Shown: positions 1 through 8,240 of the stretch, piece by piece
How positions within the stretch are numbered: position 1 is the first letter of the stretch
Layout of the letters: each line of letters starts with the position of its first letter
NCBI GenBank assembly: GCA_035623275.1
Contig: DASPTT010000155.1
Location: 1-55,539, forward strand
DNA: 55,539 nucleotides
From: DASPTT01 sp035623275
GTDB lineage: Bacteria > Actinomycetota > Acidimicrobiia > Acidimicrobiales > UBA8190
Reading direction: 5' to 3'
Translations under genes and position numbers: made by a program
Notes under the pieces: generated by a model
Told to the model about the DNA's origin: nothing
Databases searched by the model: none
What the model saw: only the letters and a program-made list of their open reading frames with translations

Positions 1-1
1 G

Positions 2-127
2 ACCAACGTCGTCGGCCTCGGCGCGGGGACCGACGAGCTCGACTCGCTCGAGGCGCGCCGCGCGCCGCGCGGCCGCTGGCGCCGTCCGCGGCGCCCCTCG
101 GGAAGGGGCCCCGGGGCCAGCCCGTAG
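2..127 (+). CDS. C-terminal end of an unidentified protein (partial, 5' end outside window)
   Basis: An open frame runs from base 2 to a TAG at 125-127 and gives 41 residues beginning TNVVGLGAGTDELDSLEARR and ending in an Arg/Gly/Pro-rich tail. Third codon positions are almost all G or C, as in the real genes of this window, which is why I treat it as the end of a gene. No domain can be recognised in so short a piece. The 92 bases between it and cydD hold the cydD promoter and nothing else I can support. Confidence 0.4.
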   Translation, partial: TNVVGLGAGTDELDSLEARRAPRGRWRRPRRPSGRGPGASP

Positions 128-207
128 GCCTCGAAGGTCCCGGGCCCGTCTCCCGCGCACGGGCGGCGGGCCGTATTGGCCCAGCGGGCCCTCGGCACAG
201 GCGGCGT

Positions 208-213
208 TAGCAT
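208..213 (+). promoter_or_regulatory. -10 element TAGCAT of cydD (leaderless type)
   Basis: TAGCAT ends 6 bases before the GTG of cydD. At that distance transcription would start at or next to the start codon, so the mRNA would have no leader. There is no Shine-Dalgarno sequence in front of the GTG. Confidence 0.55.
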
Positions 214-219
214 CGCTCG

Positions 220-1917
220 GTGGCGATCGCGACCTCCCCCGCCGAGGCCCCGGCGCCTGCCCCGCGGCCGAGAGCCCGCGCCGGTGCGCTCGACCCCCGG
301 CTCCTACAGACGGCCCACGCCACGCGCCGCTACCTGGTCGTCTCGGTCGCCGTCGGGGTGCTCACCGCACTGGCCGTCGTGTCCCAGGCGTGGCTGATCG
401 CCGACGCGGTGAGCGGGGCCTTCGTGCGCCACCGGTCGCTGGCGGAGCTGCGGGGGCCGGTGGCCGTCCTGCTGGTGGTGGTGGTGTTCCGGGCCCTGCT
501 CGGCTGGGCCACCGAGCGTGCCGCGTTCCGCGCCTCGGCCCGGGCGAAGTCGCAGCTGCGCGCCGCCCTGGTCGAACGGGTGGGCCGGTTGGGACCGGAG
601 GGTATCGAACGCGGCCGGACCGGCGCGCTTGCCATCTTGGCCACGCGCGGCGTCGACGCGTTGGACGCGTACTTCGCCCGGTACCTGCCCCAGGTCTTCC
701 TGTCGGTGATCGTCCCCCTGGCGGTGTTGGTGGTGGTGGCCGGGGCGGACTGGATCTCCGCGCTGATCATCGCCGTGACCGTGCCGCTCATCCCCCTCTT
801 CATGGCCCTGATCGGCGCGGCGACGCGCGATCGAACGGCGCGGCAGGTGCGCACCCTCCAGCGCCTGGCCGGCCACTTCCTCGACGTGGTCGCCGGCCTC
901 CCGACCCTGAAGGTGTTCGGGCGGGCGAAGGCCCAGTCCGCCGTCATCCGCGAGGTCACCGACCGGTACCGGCGCACCACGATGGCCAACCTCAGGCTGG
1001 CCTTCCTCTCCTCGCTCGTGCTCGAGTTGCTCGGCACCGTGTCCGTCGCGCTGGTGGCGGTGGCCGTCGGGCTGCGCCTCCTCGGCGGGCACCTCGACTT
1101 CCGCACAGCGCTGTTCGTGCTCGTGCTCGCGCCCGAGGCGTACCTCCCGCTGCGCCTCCTCGGCGCCAACTACCACGCCAGCGCCGAGGGGATGAAGGTG
1201 GCCGACGAGATCTTCGACGTGCTCGCCCTGCCCGTCCGCACCCCGGGGGTGCGCCGCGACGTGCCCGACCCGGCCACGGTGGCGGTCTCGGTCGAGGACG
1301 TCGTGGTGCGCTACCCCGGCCGGGAGCGCCCCGCCCTGGACGGCGTCTCGCTCGTCATCGAGCCGGGCGAGGTCCTGGCGGTGACGGGGCCGAGCGGGTG
1401 CGGCAAGTCGACGCTCGTGTCGGTCGTCCTCGGCATGGTGGTGCCCGACGCCGGGCGGGTCATGGTCGGGGACGTCGACCTCGCCGAGCTGGACCTCGAC
1501 GCCTGGCGCGCCCGGGTGGCGTGGGTGCCGCAGCGTCCCCACCTGTTCTCGGCCAGCGTGGCCGACAACGTCCGGCTGGGACGCCCGGCCGCGGCGCTCG
1601 ACGAGGTGTGGCAGGCGCTGGCCGACGCCGGCCTCGAGGGTGTCGTGCGGGCGCTGCCCGACGGCGTGGACACGCGCCTGGGCGAACGCGGCGCGGGGCT
1701 GTCGGCCGGCGAGCGCCAGCGGGTGGCGCTGGCCCGCGCCTTCCTGCGCGACGCGCCGCTGCTGCTGCTGGACGAGCCGACGGCCGGGCTCGACACGGCC
1801 ACCGAAGAGGGGATCCTCCAGACCATGCGGGCCGGGCTGCGGGACCGGACCGTGCTGCTGGTGGCCCACCGCCCGTCGCTGGTGGCGATGGCCGACCGGG
1901 TGCAGTCCCTGGCGTGA
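220..1917 (+). CDS. cydD: Thiol reductant ABC exporter subunit CydD
   Basis: Half of the heterodimeric CydDC ABC exporter, which in the studied family exports glutathione/cysteine to the periplasm and is needed to assemble cytochrome bd. The 565-residue protein has an N-terminal six-helix membrane domain (about residues 35-310) and a C-terminal nucleotide-binding domain with Walker A GPSGCGKST near residue 390, signature LSAGERQR near 494 and Walker B LLLLDEP near 515. The GTG at 220 is chosen because it follows the promoter hexamer by 6 bases. The stop overlaps the cydC start (GTGA). Actinobacteria make mycothiol rather than glutathione, so the exported thiol is uncertain. Confidence 0.93.
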   Translation: MAIATSPAEAPAPAPRPRARAGALDPRLLQTAHATRRYLVVSVAVGVLTALAVVSQAWLIADAVSGAFVRHRSLAELRGPVAVLLVVVVFRALLGWATERAAFRASARAKSQLRAALVERVGRLGPEGIERGRTGALAILATRGVDALDAYFARYLPQVFLSVIVPLAVLVVVAGADWISALIIAVTVPLIPLFMALIGAATRDRTARQVRTLQRLAGHFLDVVAGLPTLKVFGRAKAQSAVIREVTDRYRRTTMANLRLAFLSSLVLELLGTVSVALVAVAVGLRLLGGHLDFRTALFVLVLAPEAYLPLRLLGANYHASAEGMKVADEIFDVLALPVRTPGVRRDVPDPATVAVSVEDVVVRYPGRERPALDGVSLVIEPGEVLAVTGPSGCGKSTLVSVVLGMVVPDAGRVMVGDVDLAELDLDAWRARVAWVPQRPHLFSASVADNVRLGRPAAALDEVWQALADAGLEGVVRALPDGVDTRLGERGAGLSAGERQRVALARAFLRDAPLLLLDEPTAGLDTATEEGILQTMRAGLRDRTVLLVAHRPSLVAMADRVQSLA

Positions 1918-3737
1918 GCGAGACCACGCTCTCCCCCGACGCCCTGGCCGTGACACGGGACGCGCGCGGTGCCGCGACCCGCCCGACCGGCGGGAGCGGC
2001 GACGCCCCGGCGTCGGTGCGGCGCACCCTGGGGGTGGCCCGTCCCGCCCGGGCCCGCCTGGCCCTCGCCACCGCCCTCGGTGCGGGGGCGATCGCCGCGA
2101 CCATCGGGCTCATGGGGACCTCCGCCTGGCTGATCTCGCGCGCCGCCCAGCACCCGCCGGAGTCGGCACTGGCGCTGGCCATCGTGGGCGTCCAGTTCTT
2201 CGGGCTGTCACGGGGCTTCTTCCGCTACGGCGAGCGCCTCGTGGGCCACGACGCCGCCTTCCGCGTGCTGTCGGACCTGCGCGTCCGGGTCTACGAGCGC
2301 CTCGAGGCGCTCGCCCCCGTGGGGTTGCCGGCTTTTCGCAGCGGGGACCTCCTCGCCCGGCTCGTCCACGACGTCGACTCGCTCCAGGACGTGATCCTCC
2401 GGGTCGTCCCGCCCTTCGTCATCGCCACGGTCGTCGGGGCCACCACCGTCGGGGTGATGTGGTGGATCCTGCCCGGTGCGGGGGCGGTCCTCCTCTCGGC
2501 CCTTCTCGTGGCCGCCCTCGCCGTGCCCTGGCTCACGGGCGCGCTGGCCCGGCGCAGCGAGTCGCGCCAGGCCGAGGCCCGCGGCGAGCTGGCTGCCGCG
2601 GTCATCGACCTGATGGACGGCCAGGCCGACCTGGCCGCCTACGGCGCAACCGACGCGCAGCTGGCCCGGATCGCGGCGGCCGACGCGGAGCTCACCGCCA
2701 TCTCGTCGAGGGCGGCCGGCACGGCCGGCGTGGGGATCGGTCTCACGACGCTGCTGGCGGGCTTGGCTGCCTTGGGGAGCCTGGTCGTCGGGGTGCCGGC
2801 GGTGCACGCGGGGCGCCTCCAGGGCGTGCTCCTCGCCGTCATCGTGCTCGTCCCGCTGGCGGCCTTCGAGCTCGTCGTCGGCCTCCCGGCCGCGACACAG
2901 GCGCTGCAGCGGGCGCGCAGCGCGGCGGCCAGGGTCTTCGCCGTCACCGGGGCGCCGCCACTCGTCGAGGACCCGCCGTCTCCCGCCCCGCTGCCCGCGG
3001 CGCCCTACGACCTGGTCGCCCAGGGGGTGGTGGCCCACTACCCAGGGGCGGGCGCCCCGGCGCTCGACGGCGCGGGGCTCCGGCTGGGGCCCGGCCGGCG
3101 CATCGCGCTGGTGGGCGCCAGCGGCGCGGGCAAGTCGGCCATGGCCGCGGTGCTCCTCCGGTTCCTGCCCTACGACGCGGGCACGGTGCGCCTGTCGGGC
3201 ACCGACCTCCGCGCCCTGGCGGGCGACGACGTGCGCCGGGTGGTGGGCCTGGTCACACAGGACGCCCACCTCTTCGACACCACGCTGGCCGAGAACCTCC
3301 GGATCGGGCGGCGCGGCGCGACCGACGACGAGCTGCACGCCGTGCTGGCCCGCGTGGGGCTCGGTCAGTGGGTGGCCCACCTCTCACAGGGGCTGGCCAC
3401 CGAGGTGGGCGAGCGTGGTGCGCGCCTCTCGGGCGGCCAGCGCCAGCGCGTGGCCCTGGCGAGGGCCCTGCTGGCCGACTTCGGGATCCTGGTCCTCGAC
3501 GAGCCGGCCGAGCACCTCGACCCCGAGGCCGCCGACGCCATCACCGCCGACGTGCTCACGCTGACGGCCGGGCGCGCCACGCTACTCATCACCCATCGAT
3601 TGGTGGGACTTAAGTCCATTGACGAGATCCTCGTCATGGCGCAAGGTCAGATCGTCGAACGAGGGTCGCATGACGACCTACTCGCGTCCGGTGGCAGGTA
3701 CGCGCAGCTGTGGGGCCGGGAGGACGGAACCGGCTGA
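1914..3737 (+). CDS. cydC: Thiol reductant ABC exporter subunit CydC
   Basis: Partner of CydD; 607 residues from a GTG that overlaps the cydD stop by four bases. It has an N-terminal extension of about 35 residues, a six-helix membrane domain starting near TSAWLISRAAQ, and an ATPase domain with Walker A GASGAGKS near residue 401, signature LSGGQRQR near 505 and Walker B ILVLDEPAEHLD near 525. The glutamate after the Walker B aspartate is present, so the site looks active. It is followed after 27 bases by cydA, so exporter and oxidase are one transcription unit. The order DC-AB is the reverse of the common AB-DC arrangement. Confidence 0.92.
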   Translation: MSETTLSPDALAVTRDARGAATRPTGGSGDAPASVRRTLGVARPARARLALATALGAGAIAATIGLMGTSAWLISRAAQHPPESALALAIVGVQFFGLSRGFFRYGERLVGHDAAFRVLSDLRVRVYERLEALAPVGLPAFRSGDLLARLVHDVDSLQDVILRVVPPFVIATVVGATTVGVMWWILPGAGAVLLSALLVAALAVPWLTGALARRSESRQAEARGELAAAVIDLMDGQADLAAYGATDAQLARIAAADAELTAISSRAAGTAGVGIGLTTLLAGLAALGSLVVGVPAVHAGRLQGVLLAVIVLVPLAAFELVVGLPAATQALQRARSAAARVFAVTGAPPLVEDPPSPAPLPAAPYDLVAQGVVAHYPGAGAPALDGAGLRLGPGRRIALVGASGAGKSAMAAVLLRFLPYDAGTVRLSGTDLRALAGDDVRRVVGLVTQDAHLFDTTLAENLRIGRRGATDDELHAVLARVGLGQWVAHLSQGLATEVGERGARLSGGQRQRVALARALLADFGILVLDEPAEHLDPEAADAITADVLTLTAGRATLLITHRLVGLKSIDEILVMAQGQIVERGSHDDLLASGGRYAQLWGREDGTG

Positions 3738-3764
3738 CCACTCGGGCGACGGAGGCGACGGCGC

Positions 3765-5201
3765 ATGACCACGCTTTCCCGATGGCAGTTCGCGACCACG
3801 AGCATCTATCACTTCTTCTTCGTGCCGATCACCATCGGCTTGGCCTTCCTCGTCGCCGTGCTCCAGACGATGTGGTACCGGTCCAAGGACGACACCTACC
3901 GCAAGCTCACCCGCTTCTTCGGGACGCTGCTGCTCATCAACGTCGCCGTGGGCGTGGTCACCGGCCTCGTGCAGGAGTTCGAGTTCGGGATGAACTGGTC
4001 GGCCTACTCGGCGTACGTGGGTAACGTCTTCGGCGGCCCCCTCGCCATGGAGGGCCTGTTGGCCTTCTTTCTGGAGTCGACCTTCCTCGGCATCTGGCTC
4101 TTCGGCTGGAACCGCCTGCCGCGGGGCGTGCACCTGGCCTGCATCTGGGCCGTGTCCTTCGGCACGGCGATCTCGGCGGCCTTCATCATGGCGGCCAACT
4201 CCTGGATGCAGCACCCCGTCGGCTACGTGATGAACCCCGCCACCCACCAGCCCCAGCTCAACGACATCTGGGCGCTGTTCACCAACCCCGTCTTCCTGTG
4301 GGGCTACGTGCACGTGCTCCTCGCGTCGCTCGTCACCGGGGCGCTCGTCATGCTGGCCGTGTCGGCCTGGCAGCTCCGGCGCCAGCGCCAGGTCGACGCC
4401 TTCCGCCGCACCGCGACCATGTCGATCGTCGCCCTCGTGCCGGCCATGGTCCTCATCCTCTTCGTGGGCAGCGAGCTCGGCGTGGTGGAGGCCAAGTACC
4501 AGCCCATGAAGATCGCCGCGGCCGAGGCGCAGTGGAACACGTGCACCTCGTGCTCGTTCTCGCTCTTCCAGGTGGGCGGCGGGGCCAACGACCAGACGCC
4601 CACGCAGTACGTCGCCATCCCGAACCTGTTGTCGGTGCTCGCCACCAATTCGCTCCACGGCGAGGTGAAGGGGCTGAACCAGCTCCAGGCCCAGTACCAG
4701 GCGCAGTACGGGCCGGGCAACTACGTGCCCAACGTCTTCATCCAGTACTGGTCCATGCGGGTCATGGCCTACCTGGCCGTGCTCGTCATCCTCTACGCCC
4801 TGTGGGGGGCGTGGCTGGTGCATCGCAAGAAACTCGAGCATTCGCGCCTGTTCCTCGCCGTCGGCGTGTGGGCGGTGATCACCCCGTTCCTCATGAACGC
4901 CTCGGGGTGGATGCTCACCGAGAACGGCCGCCAACCGTGGATCGTCCAGGGCCTGATGAAGACCGCGGCCGGTGTGTCGCCGTCGGTGAAGGCGTACGAG
5001 GTGTGGATCAGCCTGATCGCCTTCGTCCTCGTCTACATCGCCCTGGGCGTGGCCGACGGCTGGCTCATGATCCGCTACGGCCGCAAGGAGCTCGGTGACG
5101 AGGTGCACGGCGGCCCGACCACCGGGGCCGGCGGTGGTGTGAGCCACGACGGTGGACGCGCAGAGCGCGAGCGTGCCGACGACATGGCACTCGTCTACTA
5201 G
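3765..5201 (+). CDS. cydA: Cytochrome bd ubiquinol/menaquinol oxidase subunit I
   Basis: Main subunit of the high-affinity terminal oxidase that reduces O2 to water with quinol; an integral membrane protein. The 478 residues carry the conserved N-terminal histidine in SIYHFFFVPITIGLAF, the heme-ligand region MEGLLAFFLESTFLG with its glutamates, a second conserved His in WGYVHVLLASLVTGA, and the C-terminal GRQPW motif. The quinol-binding Q loop is short, which makes the protein smaller than the roughly 520-residue E. coli CydA. The ATG lies 9 bases after a GGAGG ribosome binding site at 3751-3755. cydB starts 11 bases downstream. Confidence 0.95.
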   Translation: MTTLSRWQFATTSIYHFFFVPITIGLAFLVAVLQTMWYRSKDDTYRKLTRFFGTLLLINVAVGVVTGLVQEFEFGMNWSAYSAYVGNVFGGPLAMEGLLAFFLESTFLGIWLFGWNRLPRGVHLACIWAVSFGTAISAAFIMAANSWMQHPVGYVMNPATHQPQLNDIWALFTNPVFLWGYVHVLLASLVTGALVMLAVSAWQLRRQRQVDAFRRTATMSIVALVPAMVLILFVGSELGVVEAKYQPMKIAAAEAQWNTCTSCSFSLFQVGGGANDQTPTQYVAIPNLLSVLATNSLHGEVKGLNQLQAQYQAQYGPGNYVPNVFIQYWSMRVMAYLAVLVILYALWGAWLVHRKKLEHSRLFLAVGVWAVITPFLMNASGWMLTENGRQPWIVQGLMKTAAGVSPSVKAYEVWISLIAFVLVYIALGVADGWLMIRYGRKELGDEVHGGPTTGAGGGVSHDGGRAERERADDMALVY

Positions 5202-5212
5202 GGGACGGCGAC

Positions 5213-6226
5213 ATGGCGACCTTCTGGTTCATCATCGACGTGATCTTCTGGGTGGGCTTCTTCATCCTGGAGGGGTTCGACTTCGGCGTGGGGGCGCTCC
5301 ATGGGGTGGTCGGGCGCACGGAGCCCGAGCGCCGGCTGGCGGTCAACACCATCGGGCCGTTCTGGGACGGGAACGAGGTCTGGCTGATCGTCGCCGGCGC
5401 CGTGATCTTCGCCGCCTTCCCGCTGTGGTACGCGACCATGTTCTCGGCCTTCTACCTCGCGCTCGTCGTCGTGCTCGCCGCGCTGATGGTCCGGGGGGTC
5501 TCCTTCGAGTTCCGCTCCAAGGACCGCGACCCGCGCTGGGTGGGGACCTGGCGCTGGTCACTGACGATCGGCAGCGCCCTGATCCCGCTCCTCGTGGGCG
5601 TGGCCCTCGGGGACCTGCTCCACGGCCTGCCCATCAACCAGGCGCACCAGTTCACGGGGAATTTCTTCACCCTGCTCCAGCCCTACGGGCTCTGGACGGG
5701 CCTGACCCTGCTGTCGTTGTCGCTGTTGTCGGGGGCGACGTTCCTGACCTTGAAGACCACCGGGCCGGTCCACGACCGGGCGATGGCGCTCGCCCCGCGC
5801 CTGGGCGTGGTGGCCAGCGCGCTGACCATCGGGTTCGTCGTCTGGACCCAGGTCCAGGTCGCCCGGGGCGTGGTGCCGAGCCTCGTCGACGGCGTCGCCG
5901 TGCTCGCCGTGCTCGGCGCGACGTGGGCGGCGCAGCAGCGCGCCCAGGGCTGGGCCTTCCTCTCCGCCTCGCTGGCCGCCGCGTTCAGCGTGATGCTGAT
6001 CTTCGTCAGCCTCTACCCCCACGTCATGGTCTCGACGACGAACGCGGCCTACTCGCTCACGGTCCACGGCACCGCCAGCCCGCCGTACACGCTCAAGGTG
6101 ATGACGATCGTGGCGGTCATCTTCACGCCCTTCGTGCTCGCCTACCAGGCGTGGAACTTCTGGGTGTTCCGCAAGCGGCTCTCCAGCCCGCCCGTGGACA
6201 CGGCGGCGGCCGGCGCGGGCAGCTGA
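5213..6226 (+). CDS. cydB: Cytochrome bd oxidase subunit II
   Basis: Second membrane subunit of cytochrome bd, 337 residues with about eight hydrophobic helices. The N-terminus FWFIIDVIFWVGFFILEGFD is typical of CydB, as is the following DFGVGALHG and the segment VNTIGPFWDGNEVWLI. The ATG follows the cydA stop by 11 bases with a weak GGGGAC ribosome binding site. No CydX-like small subunit is visible after it: the convergent histidine kinase gene ends only 9 bases away. Confidence 0.95.
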   Translation: MATFWFIIDVIFWVGFFILEGFDFGVGALHGVVGRTEPERRLAVNTIGPFWDGNEVWLIVAGAVIFAAFPLWYATMFSAFYLALVVVLAALMVRGVSFEFRSKDRDPRWVGTWRWSLTIGSALIPLLVGVALGDLLHGLPINQAHQFTGNFFTLLQPYGLWTGLTLLSLSLLSGATFLTLKTTGPVHDRAMALAPRLGVVASALTIGFVVWTQVQVARGVVPSLVDGVAVLAVLGATWAAQQRAQGWAFLSASLAAAFSVMLIFVSLYPHVMVSTTNAAYSLTVHGTASPPYTLKVMTIVAVIFTPFVLAYQAWNFWVFRKRLSSPPVDTAAAGAGS

Positions 6227-6235
6227 GCGGCGCGC

Positions 6236-8146
6236 TCAGGCGAGCGGCACCTGCCAGACCAGTCGGGTGCCCCGCGGCAGGTTGGGGCCCAGCTCCATGG
6301 TCCCCCCGTGCGCGACGGCCCGGGCGCGCAGGTTCGCCAGCCCGCTGCGGCGGGAGGACTCGCCCATGCCGTTGCCGTTGTCGGTGACGCTGACCGTCAG
6401 GTCGTCGTGCACGCTGACGCCGACCTCCACGACGGTGGCCTCGGCGTGGCGGGCGGCGTTGGACAGCGCCTCGCGCACCACGGCCAGGAGGTCGGGGACG
6501 AGCGAGTCGGGCACCTGCGTGTCGAGGGGTCCGTCGAATTGCAGGCGCGGCTGGAACCCGAGGGACTTCGACGCCTGCGAGACCACGTCCAGGATCCGCG
6601 AGCGTGTGCTCCCCTCGACCTTGGAGCTGGCCCGCAGCTCGAGGGAGAAGATGGCGGACCGGACCTCGCGGATGGTGGCGTCGAGCTCCTCGACTGCCTC
6701 GGAGATGCGGTCGCGCGGGCCGCGCTCGCCGATCGTGTTCGAGGCGGCCTGCAGGCCCATCCCCACGGCGAACAGCCGCTGGATGACGTGGTCGTGCAGG
6801 TCGCGGGCGATGCGCTCCCGGTCCGCGAGCACCGCCAGCTGCTCCATGTCGGCGCGCACGCGGGCCAGGTCCATGGCAAGCCCCGCCTGGCCGGCGAAGT
6901 GCTCGAGCAGCGAGACGTCCTCGGAGGCGAAGGCCTCGCGACCGCGCGAGCGAGCCACGGCCAGCACCCCCGCCAGGCCCGTCGACGTGGTGAGCGGCAC
7001 GCACACCAGCGGGCCGATGGACTCCTTGTCGATCAGCTCCGTCCACGCGGCGCCGTCCGCGGCGACGTCGGTGGAGGTGATGGGCTTGCCCGAAGTGAGC
7101 ACGTGACCCACCAGGGACAGGTCGAGGGGGAACTCGGCGCCGAGGAAGGGCTCGGCCAGCTCGCCCACGCCCGCACTGACCACGACCCGGTCGGGGTCGT
7201 CGGTGGGCACCGTCACCGTCACGCTGTCGGCGTCGGCGAGCTCGGCGGCGCGCTGGCTGATGAGCCCGAGGCATTCGTCGAGGGTCGACACCGACAGGAG
7301 GGCGAGGCGGATCTCGGCGATGGCCTCGAGCCATCGCTCGCGGCGCTGGGCGTAGACGAGGAGCCGCCGCAGCTCCTCGTCGGCGCGCTTGCGGTCGCTG
7401 ATGTCGCGCATGAGCGCGGCGAAGCCCGTGGGCTGCCCCTGGGGGTCGCGCACCAGCGACAGACGCAGCGACACGTCGACCTCGCTGCCGTCGCGGTGCA
7501 CCCGGACGGTGTCCGCCGGGGGCACGCGGATGCCGATGCGGACGCGGGCCATGAGCTCTTCGAGCTCGCCACGTGCCCTGGCGGGCACCAGCCGCCACAC
7601 GGGGCGCCCGATGATCTCCTCGGCGCGATAGCCGAGGAGGTGCTCCGCCGCCGGGTTCCAGCTCGTGACCGTGCCGTTGAGGCTCATCGAGACGATGGCG
7701 TCGTCCGACGACGAGACGATCGCGCTCAGGCGCGCCCGCGCGTCCCACTCGGCGCGGCGTTCGGTGAGGTCTCGCACCGCAGCCAGCGTGAGGGGATGCT
7801 CAGGGACGCCGAGGGGCGCGAGGGAGATGTCGACCGGGAACTCGGTGCCGTCCGCGCGGCGCGCCCACAGCTCGAGGCCGGCCCCCATGGGGCGCTGGGT
7901 CGGGTCGCTCGTGTAGCTGCGCCGGTGCGCGGCGTGATCGGCGCGGAAGCGGTCGGGGACCAGGGCCTCGATGGGTCGGCCGGCGAGCTCGTCCGCGCGG
8001 TAGCCGAAGAGGGTCTCGGCCAGGCTGTTGGCGGCCACCACCACCCCGCCCTCGTCGACCACGATGGCGGGGTCGGGCATGAGGCGGACCACGGCCTCGA
8101 CGAGGTCCGCGGGGACGTCCGCCCTTTCGTGCTCTCTGCCCGACAT
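6236..8146 (-). CDS. Orphan sensor histidine kinase, PAS-PAS-GAF-HisKA_3-HATPase
   Basis: A soluble two-component sensor of about 636 residues with no membrane helix. Two PAS domains (about residues 10-130 and 140-270) and one GAF domain (about 285-430) precede a NarL/DevS-type dimerisation box, ERIARDLHDHVIQRLF, with the phosphorylated His near residue 449. ATP-binding motifs follow: EALSNAARHA, VTDNGNGMG and a final G box with RGTRLVWQVPL. I chose the ATG at 8146 because a GGGGG run sits about 10 bases upstream; a GTG at 8173 is the alternative. No response regulator is adjacent. It converges on cydB, so a link to oxygen or redox sensing is possible but unproven. Confidence 0.85.
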   Translation of the reverse strand: MSGREHERADVPADLVEAVVRLMPDPAIVVDEGGVVVAANSLAETLFGYRADELAGRPIEALVPDRFRADHAAHRRSYTSDPTQRPMGAGLELWARRADGTEFPVDISLAPLGVPEHPLTLAAVRDLTERRAEWDARARLSAIVSSSDDAIVSMSLNGTVTSWNPAAEHLLGYRAEEIIGRPVWRLVPARARGELEELMARVRIGIRVPPADTVRVHRDGSEVDVSLRLSLVRDPQGQPTGFAALMRDISDRKRADEELRRLLVYAQRRERWLEAIAEIRLALLSVSTLDECLGLISQRAAELADADSVTVTVPTDDPDRVVVSAGVGELAEPFLGAEFPLDLSLVGHVLTSGKPITSTDVAADGAAWTELIDKESIGPLVCVPLTTSTGLAGVLAVARSRGREAFASEDVSLLEHFAGQAGLAMDLARVRADMEQLAVLADRERIARDLHDHVIQRLFAVGMGLQAASNTIGERGPRDRISEAVEELDATIREVRSAIFSLELRASSKVEGSTRSRILDVVSQASKSLGFQPRLQFDGPLDTQVPDSLVPDLLAVVREALSNAARHAEATVVEVGVSVHDDLTVSVTDNGNGMGESSRRSGLANLRARAVAHGGTMELGPNLPRGTRLVWQVPLA

Positions 8147-8188
8147 CGTGGTCACGTCAAACCCCCAGGACACGCCTGTCCGGTCACG

Positions 8189-8194
8189 ATGCTA
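8189..8194 (-). promoter_or_regulatory. -10 element TAGCAT before the histidine kinase
   Basis: Read on the minus strand, TAGCAT lies 42 bases upstream of the ATG at 8146. It would give a leader of about 36 bases that contains the GGGGG ribosome binding site. The -35 region is not recognisable. Confidence 0.35.
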
Positions 8195-8240
8195 CCGCCA
8201 CACCGTGGACCGGAGCCGACGGTGAGCGGCCCACCAGCGG

